64,000 nt of DNA, from positions 112,751,930-112,815,929 of the forward strand of contig CM022948.1 of the NCBI GenBank assembly GCA_012931725.1, written 5' to 3'. A program made the translations under genes and the position numbers. The notes beneath the pieces are model-generated. The model had not been told where the DNA came from and searched no databases. It worked only from the letters and a program-made list of their open reading frames with translations. Every line of letters begins with the position of its first letter. Positions within the stretch are counted from its first letter, which is position 1. This DNA is from Litsea cubeba (Eukaryota > Streptophyta > Magnoliopsida > Laurales > Lauraceae). Positions 36,102 through 44,300 of the stretch are shown here, piece after piece.

Positions 36102-37665
36102 TGCTTAGCTGTTTTCTGTGATGTTGGATTTGTCCTAAGCGGAGGACATGATTTGTCGCTGTGTAGCACTTCACTCTTGAAGAGGTCGAATCCACAGAGA
36201 ACGGACTAGGGTTTCAGCTTTAGAGGACTTCTTTTGGTCGAGAGTGACCAACTTTTGTTCAATGGGTGTAATTAATTCTAATCTAAGGACTGATTAAAAC
36301 TGCAGAAAACTGAATGAAAATGTTATGCTAAAGAGATGATTCAACCTAGGGTTCAGACCACCCAGATTTTTATGGTTTCATCTTCCTCTTCATTCCGCAG
36401 ATAAGAATTGAATCAATCCAATTCTCACCTGGAAGATTTCTTCGTGAAAATCAAATATCAATCTGAGTGAATAATTCCCAAAGAGATTCCTAGACATTCA
36501 ATTCGATAATCTGAGAGTCATCGACCCAAGCACTAGTCGTATCATCTCAGATGAACACAATTAGTCAAAGGCTTAACATCTCAATTATGATTTCTTGAAG
36601 CGGATCATCAATGGAAGTTATCTTTTATCATGAAAACATAATCAGGAAGAAGAACCATACAAAACCCAGGTTGAATTCCCCTTAGGTTAAACCATCTGTA
36701 ATTCTACCCCTCCGTTAATGGAGAATTCTTCAAACAGATTAAATGGAAGAAAGAAAACAGTAAAAGCATAATTGAAAGATTACCTCTAATAAAACTTGAA
36801 TTAATATGAAGGATTCTGTCTTGAAACAAGAATTTAACAAAATTGAATACCAATCTTCAATGGAAACTACATCTACATTAATCTAAGGAAGGAAGAGAGA
36901 AAAAGGAAAGGAGGCTGCTGGGAAAATAACACAATTCCTAGATGGCCCTAATTTTCGAGTTATCATCCTTTATATAGGTTCCCACATCTTTAAATTACAA
37001 AACTGCCCCAAAAAACTAAGTTCTGTCCAAACCCGAGTGTTCTACCGGTAGAACTACCGGTTTAACAGGTGAAATCCTCATGCCTGAACTTCTGCTGGAA
37101 TATAAGCCCCTTCTACCGGTAGAAATTGCGGTTAACTTCACTTCTACCGGTAGAACTTGCGGTTTAACAGGTAAAAGTCTTCTGTCTGAACTCTCGGCTG
37201 GAATTTTAGCTACTTCTACCGGTAGGACTTCACTTCTACCGGTAGAACTTCATTTCTACCGGTAGAACTTGCAGTTGACCAGTGGAAATCTTCTTTCTGA
37301 ACTCTCGGCTGGAATGTTAGCCACTTCTACCGGTAGAACTTGCGGTAGACTGATAAAAATCTCAGGATCTGTCATTTCTACCGGTAGAGCTTGCGGTTGA
37401 CAGATGGAAGTCTCCTGTCTGAACTCTCTGCTGGAAAATCAGCCTCTTCTACCGGTAGTACTTGCGGTTGACTGATGGGGACCAGTTTCTTTACTCTCTA
37501 CTTGATCCATTCATCCTCCAGAAGCTTCATTCTTTATCAAATTTCTGCAATCGGCCAAAAACCAATATTCGTGTAAACTTATATGAAATTAACGGAATTA
37601 AACACGAATGAAGGTGATGGAAAGGCAATTAAGTCTCTAATTGCTTAATAATTAGTTACTTATCA
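36102..37665 (-). repeat. 3' LTR of the Athila-like element (left copy)
   Basis: In sense orientation it starts TGATAAGTAACTAATT (plus 37665 downward) and ends CAGCTAAGCA. A TATA box CCTATATAAAGG lies at about plus 36969-36978. The nine TCTACCGGTAG sites at 37041-37460 lie upstream of it in U3. Confidence 0.96.
37041..37460. promoter_or_regulatory. Nine TCTACCGGTAG palindromes in U3 of the left LTR
   Basis: Sites of TTCTACCGGTAGAA type occur nine times, often followed by CTTGCGGTT. They begin about 65 bp upstream of the TATA box in the sense direction and reach to about 490 bp. The same nine are in the other LTR. This looks like an enhancer or repressor binding array (inference). Confidence 0.8.
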
Positions 37666-37680
37666 CACCCCCCAACTTGG
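37666..37680 (-). other. Polypurine tract of the gypsy element
   Basis: The minus strand reads CCAAGTTGGGGGGTG immediately before the 3' LTR start TGATAAG. It primes plus-strand DNA synthesis. Confidence 0.85.
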
Positions 37681-38228
37681 ACTTTGCTAGTCCCTAGCAA
37701 ATTAAGAAGAAGCTATCTTGTCTGTACATACAATTCTCATTTAAAAGTGTAAATACATGATTTGAAAAATGCCCAATTGACACAGATGTCTAAGACCGTG
37801 ACAACATTAATCTCTACATCTCATGGAATAGAACATTCAATCAAGATGATAAGATTAGAATGAGTTAACCATCACATCAAAATTAATTCCAAAGCTCACA
37901 AAAGATATCACTCAATGTAGATGTCACTCATTCAATGAACATATCCCATGGAAACTAATCTCACAACGCTCATTCTAACATCACACACATACAGAACAAC
38001 ACTAAAGTAGCATAAAAATTCAAACATGTTTCTAAAGGAAGTAATGACACAAAAAGATTAATTAAGGATCTTAGGATTGCATTGAAAAGGGTTAACAATG
38101 AAAGTGTTTTGGACAAAATGGGGCATGGCCTTACATGGCTTAGGTCAACTACCCTTTTGCCATGCCCATACAAAAACAATATTCCCCAGAAATAAAAAAA
38201 AACTAAAATCAACCATCACTAGAACACT

Positions 38229-39476
38229 TCATTCACTGACTAATTCTTCAGTGTCATCTTCTTCATCATCATCATCATTTTCTTTTTCTTTCTCTGCCCC
38301 TTCTTCTGCTGCAGTATCACTGCCACCTTTTTTCTGGCTAGGACCAGCCTCTGTCTCTCTTTGGGGTGACACATAGGGCTCAGCTCCTTGTGATACAGCC
38401 ACCTTCATCAGATACTCTTGCCTGGATCTCTGTTTTTCCATTTCTCGTTTAATCACTTTCTGCCCTTCTATGCAATCATCTACCTTGCACCCAAACCACT
38501 TCATCAGTTCCATCATGTAAGTCTGAAATGATGAGCCCTTCACTTGTTTAGGAATATCAGAAGAAGGTTGAGCTGCTGGTTGAGGGTCCCTTTTTTGTGA
38601 TTTGGCCTTTGCCATTGTTTTCACTGTGATTGCCCCTCTATCACTAGGTAAAAGCCAATCATCTGGGCCTTTCTTTACCTTCTGATTTAAGCATATCTTA
38701 GTGATAAGACAAGGGTAGGGGAGGGCCGCCTTAGCTGAGGACTCCTCAGGGTACCTCCTCATCTGATTGTATATGAATTGGGCTACATTCATTCCTTCAT
38801 TTGGGCTCCAGATCACCCATAACAATTCCATCTCCTTTTTTCCTAGCATCTTCTCATCGCCTCGAGGGAAAATGTTGTAATGCATAATCTTGTTCAGCAT
38901 CCCTGCTTCTCCATTCAAATTTCCAACTGTGGTTGTCCCTTCTACCACAGCTTCCTCTCTCAACACCAATTGTTCATGAGGAATTACCAAAGGCTCATCT
39001 TGAGGCCTAGGGTATGTGATTTTCTCCCTAGCCACTGGGGTGTATCCTAAGGCTTTTGCAATAATATATTGATCAACTTTAACCTTTGTTCCATTCACCA
39101 TTGCAGCTATTTGTTCACCTCCTGCTATTATACGCTCCATAGATTTGAAAAATTGACGAACAAAGTCAGGAATATACCCATCAAATGCAGTGTCCATGTA
39201 TTCCAGCTTGCTATTGATTACTGCTCCAAAGCATTCCCCAGTACCAAGTTTACCCACATCGACCCTTCTTTCAATCACAAACGCTTTCTTGTCTACTTTC
39301 TTCTCCCATTTGATCTGATCTGCACTTTTCTGTGGAGGAGGGGGAGAAGACTCCCTTGGTCGTTTTTCAGCTCTTCTATCACCTTCCCCTGAAGTGCTAC
39401 CTTTGGATTTCCCCCCTTTAGCAATTGCTCCTTTCTTTGGTGCACCTCCTGATTTAGGGTTCTTTGTCCTTGGCAT
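38229..39476 (-). CDS. Non-gag/pol ORF of the Athila-like element (415 aa)
   Basis: An intact frame between pol and the 3' LTR. The N-terminus MPRTKNPKSGGAPKKGAIAK is lysine-rich and basic. The central part (FVIERRVDVGKL, VNGTKVKVDQYIIAKALGYTP, LWVIWSPNEGMNVAQFIYNQ) resembles the 'putative plant transposon protein' domain often found in Athila/Tat-type elements and their derivatives. The C-terminus is acidic (Glu/Asp runs). I see no signal peptide or clear membrane segment, so although it occupies the position called env-like in Athila, it does not look like an envelope protein. It seems to have its own promoter: a TATA-like CCTATATAAG about 300 bp upstream and TACCGGTA palindromes beyond. 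Function unknown. Confidence 0.75.
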   Translation of the reverse strand: MPRTKNPKSGGAPKKGAIAKGGKSKGSTSGEGDRRAEKRPRESSPPPPQKSADQIKWEKKVDKKAFVIERRVDVGKLGTGECFGAVINSKLEYMDTAFDGYIPDFVRQFFKSMERIIAGGEQIAAMVNGTKVKVDQYIIAKALGYTPVAREKITYPRPQDEPLVIPHEQLVLREEAVVEGTTTVGNLNGEAGMLNKIMHYNIFPRGDEKMLGKKEMELLWVIWSPNEGMNVAQFIYNQMRRYPEESSAKAALPYPCLITKICLNQKVKKGPDDWLLPSDRGAITVKTMAKAKSQKRDPQPAAQPSSDIPKQVKGSSFQTYMMELMKWFGCKVDDCIEGQKVIKREMEKQRSRQEYLMKVAVSQGAEPYVSPQRETEAGPSQKKGGSDTAAEEGAEKEKENDDDDEEDDTEELVSE

Positions 39477-39774
39477 GGTTTAATGTTGTGTGTAGAAGAT
39501 ATGAATTGATTTTGGAAGGATATGGAAGTGAGTAACAAGTTTTTGAGGGAAGGAAGGGGATTTCGGAATGTAGGGTTTTCTTGGACTTTTTGGAAGTTTG
39601 ATTGAAGAGATAGGGAGAAATGGTGATGAAGGAAAGGTATTTGTGTATTTTGGAGGAAGATGGGTTGGATCAATGGTGGTTTTAGAAGCTCGGGGATTAG
39701 GGTTTATGGAGGAGAAACCATCAGCTGGAGGGAAAGGAGACGAAAGAGATGAAATGAAGAACAGAACAGGAACA

Positions 39775-40056
39775 AAACTTATATAGGGTTGGCTGGGCCC
39801 GCACATTCTACCGGTAGAAATACCGGTAGATAACGTTCTACCGGTAGAACTACCGGTGGAGACTTTGTGGCAAATTCTTAGCTTCTCTGCCTCATTTTTC
39901 TTCTTTTGAACCGGTATTCCTACCGGTACTGCCATTCATTCATCTGGGCCCTCACGTTCTACCGGTAGAACTACCGGTAGATACTTCGTAGTAAAATCCT
40001 AGCTTCTCTGCCTTATTTTTTTCCTTTTTAACCGGTATTTCTACCGGTACTGCCAT
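39775..40056 (-). promoter_or_regulatory. Possible internal promoter with TACCGGTA palindromes
   Basis: In sense (minus) direction, clusters of TTCTACCGGTAGAA and AACCGGTATT...TACCGGTA sites at about 40050-40029, 39983-39956, 39930-39908 and 39865-39808 precede a TATA-like CCCTATATAAG at about 39788-39778. That is followed after about 300 bp by the ATG of the 415-codon frame. Part of the region is a tandem duplication of about 120 bp. The palindrome and TATA context copy the arrangement in U3 of the LTR. Confidence 0.55.
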
Positions 40057-41310
40057 TCATTCATCATCATTCATTTTTTTTTTTTTTTTTTTTTTTTTTT
40101 GAATGAATGACTTGGCAAAGAATCCAACACATTCTTCTTCTGATTTTCAAAGCTTTTATCCAACGATTGATTTGAGAATGGATCTCACTTAATTCCAACG
40201 AAGTGACTTATTCGCGAATTCCTCAAGAACGCAATGGAATACCAGAAGTCTCCATGAATAGAGTATCTTCGTATCAGTCAATCACAAACCCACAGCCATC
40301 AATCACAAACCACAGCCAAAACATAGAAGATCATCTTCACTTCAAGGTCATCCTTAGCCTCATCATAACCAAGCCCAATTTCTGTGACACCACCATATTC
40401 CACCTGCAGAAATCACCCCAAAACCCCCCATTCCTCCTTGCCTCCTTTACACCGGTTCCCTAAGGTTTAGCACAAGAATAGGGAATATAAAACATGGCTC
40501 AAACAGGGGTACAAGGGTGACTCTTTTCTGGTTTTATAAACAACAAATTTCCTTGTATTAACAGTTTGTGTCACCACTTCTAAAAGATGTAAAATGAATG
40601 CAATTCAAGGCTACAAAAGTATGAACTTGCAAGTGTGTGGAAACCACTCTATCACTCGAAGCACTCAAAAAAAAAAATAAGGGATATGGTACGAATTCAA
40701 TTCAATGTGATGAGTAACTCACACAATCATTCAAAGACAAATAGTAATCAAAGAAGGCATACATCATGTATTTCACGAAAGTGAAACTCCAAATGAGAAT
40801 TGCAATGAAATGAATGCAAGGCTTGTATTTGCAAATTCTAAGTTGTGAGAAAGTAACTATATGCATGAAAAATTAACTAAATGCAGGAATGAAATTCATG
40901 CCTCTCCCCCCCCAACTTGAATGAAACATTGTCCTCAATGAGTAAAACAACTCAGAACAAAGGGAAAAGAGAGGAACGAAGTTACCAATCTACGGAGGTT
41001 GGTGCTGAAGAATGAATAACCTGTTGAGACTGAGACACCAATTATTAGTTAGAAACAAAAACAGGGCAAGCACAGATGGTGCACCCCAAAAACCATCCAC
41101 TTTTCGAAAGATAGAAATGAAGAATGAATTGTTGGTCTTTTAAAGTCAGATTCCAAGACATCACACTAAAGAACGAGGTGATACGGAGTAGCATCATCCG
41201 CTATTTCTTTTGAGATGCAATTAGGCCAATCTAGCATACAAAGAGATAAAGACATTAAACAGTGAAAAACAAATTGCACGCAAGATGGCAACTCACAGAT
41301 TCAAGAAAGC
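40057..41310. other. Gypsy interior downstream of pol
   Basis: Starts with a T run (40075-40101) and has no convincing gene. Contains the internal polypurine-like tract at 40903-40921. Confidence 0.5.
40903..40936 (-). other. Internal polypurine-like tract of the gypsy element
   Basis: The minus strand reads GAGGACAATGTTTCATTCAA then GTTGGGGGGGGAGAGG. This repeats the CAAGTTGGGGGG of the terminal tract at 37666-37680. Similar GGACAATG...AAGTTTGGGGG motifs follow pol in Athila/Tat-type elements (from memory). Confidence 0.6.
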
Positions 41311-44300
41311 TTAAGAACTAGTGGCTTCCGGATAAACCGGGTCCACTAATTCTTCCACAATGTCCTCTTTTGAAAAATTCTCCAAAAATGGTTTAAGTCT
41401 TTGCCCATTTACTTTAAAAATCTTTCCATCACTGTTATGAAAAACCTCAATAGCTCCATGAGGGTAGATTTTATGCACAACATAAGGTCCAGTCCATCTT
41501 GACCTTAACTTACCTGGATGGAGATGAAGTTTTGAGTTATATAAAAGGACCTTTTGTCCCACCTGAAAGTCCTTCCTCACAATGTGTTTATCATGAAAAG
41601 CTTTGACCTTGGACTTGTAGATGCTAGCATTCTCATAAGCCTCTCTCCTCATCTCTTCTAACTCATTCATTTGAAAATTCCTAAGAACACCTGCTTTGGG
41701 TAAAGAGAAATTCAATGTCTTGAGAGCCCAAAATGCTTTATGCTCAATTTCAACAGGAAGATGACACGTCTTTCCATAGACAAGCCTATACGGAGACATT
41801 CCTAAAACTGTCTTGTAGGCCGTGCGATAGGCCCATAAGGCATCAGTCAACCTAGTTGACCAATCCTTCCTATTAGGATTCACAGTTTTTTCCAAAATAT
41901 GCTTGATCTCCCTATTGGCTAACTCAGCTTGCCCATTAGTTTGAGGATGATAGGCAGTGGACACCTTATGAGTGATCCCATACTTGGCCATCAAGGCCGC
42001 GAATGGACGATTACAGAAGTGGGTGCCTTGATCACTAATCATGGTCTTGGGCATCCCAAACCGAGACAAGATATTCTCCTTCATGAATTTGACCACAACC
42101 TTGTGGTCATTGGTCCTAGTGGGAATAGCCTCTACCCACTTGGACACATAATCTACAGCCAGCAGGATGTAAAGGAACCCATAAGAACTAGGGAAAGGAC
42201 CCATAAAATCTATACCCCAGCAATCAAAGATCTCTATGATAAGCATGGGCTGAAGGGGCATGGCATTCCTCTTGGAAACGGCTCCTAATTGCTGACATTG
42301 AGGACAAGTTTTACAGAAGTCATGGGCATCTCTAAAAAGAGTGGGCCAAAAGAAACCACACTGCAAAATCTTTGCAGTGGTCTTTTTTGAAGAAAAGTGA
42401 CCCCCACACGCCTCAGTGTGGCAGAATGACAAGATACTCTGTTGCTCCGACTCCGGTACACACCTCCTAATAATCTGATCAGCACAATACTTGTAAAGAT
42501 AAGGATCATCGAAAGCGTACTTTCTCACCTCCACTAAGAATCTCCTTCTCACTTGAGAAGTCCAGTCACTAGGGAGCTGCCCTGTCACGAGATAATTGAC
42601 AATATCCGCATACCACGGACATGTCGACACGGAATACAACTGCTCATCGGGAAAAGAATCAAGGACTGGAAGATGGGATGACTTATCCTCAAAATCAAGT
42701 CGCGAAAGATGATCCGCGACTACATTCTCAACACCCTTTTTATCCTTGATAGTGATGTTAAACTCTTGGAGCAACAAAACCCACCGAATGAGACGCGCTT
42801 TTGCGTCTTGTTTGCTCATCAGATACTTGAGCGCTGCGTGATCAGTAAAAACAACAATAGGAGAACCTATGATATATGATCTGAACTTATCAAGAGCAAA
42901 GACCACCGCTAGCAACTCTTTCTCTGTGGTGGTGTAATTGACCTGAGCATCATTCAACGTTTTGCTTGCATAAGCAATAGCAAAAGGGACTTTACCTCTT
43001 CTTTGACCCAAAACAGCACCAATGGCATAGTCACTGGCGTCACACATCAATTCAAATGGAAGAGTCCAATCTGGGGCTTGCATAATAGGTGGAGAAGTGA
43101 GGCACGCTTTCAAAGCGCTGAAGGCTTTCTCACAAGCCTCGGTCCAAACAAATGGTGCATCCTTGGTCAAAAGGTTGCACAAAGGGCGTGCAATAGCGCT
43201 GAAAGCACGAATGAAGCGCCTATAAAAACCACAGTGACCTAAGAAGGATCGTATATCCTTGACGCACTTGGGAGAAGGTAATTGTGAGATCAACTCCACC
43301 TTTGCCTTGTCTACCTCAATACCTCTAGGAGACACTATATGGCCTAAGACAATCCCTTGTGTCACCATGAAGTGACACTTCTCCCAATTTAACACCAACT
43401 TCTTCTCTTCACACCTCTCCAGGACTTTCTCTAAATTCTTTAAACACCCCGCAAAGCTATCTCCAAAAACAGAAAAATCATCCATGAATACCTCCAAGAA
43501 ATCTCCGACCATGTCATCAAAAATACCCATCATGCACCTTTGAAAGGTGCCAGGGGCATTGCATAATCCAAAAGGCATGCGCCTATAAGCAAAGGTCCCA
43601 AAGGGACAAGTGAAAACAGTCTTCTCTTGATCTTCCAAAGACACCTCAATTTGATTGTATCCAGAATAGCCATCCAAAAAGCAGTAGAAAGTATGACTTG
43701 CCACTCTCTCTAAAACTTGATCAATGAAAGGAAGTGGGAAATGGTCTTTCTTTGTACTGGCATTAAGCTTTCGGTAATCAATGCAGACTCTCCACCCCGT
43801 GGCAACTCTAGTAGGGATCAATTCTCCTTGGTCATTAGCCACAACAGTCACCCCTGCCTTCTTAGGCACTACTTGAATAGGACTCACCCATTTGCTATCG
43901 GCTACAGGATAGATGATCCCAGCATCTAACAATTTCAGAACCTCCTTCCTTACCACATCTTTCAAAACAGGGTTTAATCTACGCTGGGGTTGACGGGAAG
44001 GTTTGACATCATCCTCTAAATGAATCCTATGGGTGCAAATTAAGGGATTAATCCCTTGTATATCAGCTAAGGTCCACCCAATTGCTCTTTTGTGCCTACC
44101 TAAGACCTCCAAAAGCTGGGTCTCTTGGTGTTCCTCAAGAGAAGAGGAAATCACCACAGGATATGACTCATCAACTCCAAGAAAAGCATACTTTACCGAA
44201 GAAGGTAAGGGTTTCAACTCAAGTGTAGGGGCCTTCTCACTGCTAGGCATTGACTTGGATTCCGATTTCGGAAGCTCCTCAAACTTTGGTGTCCAAAATG

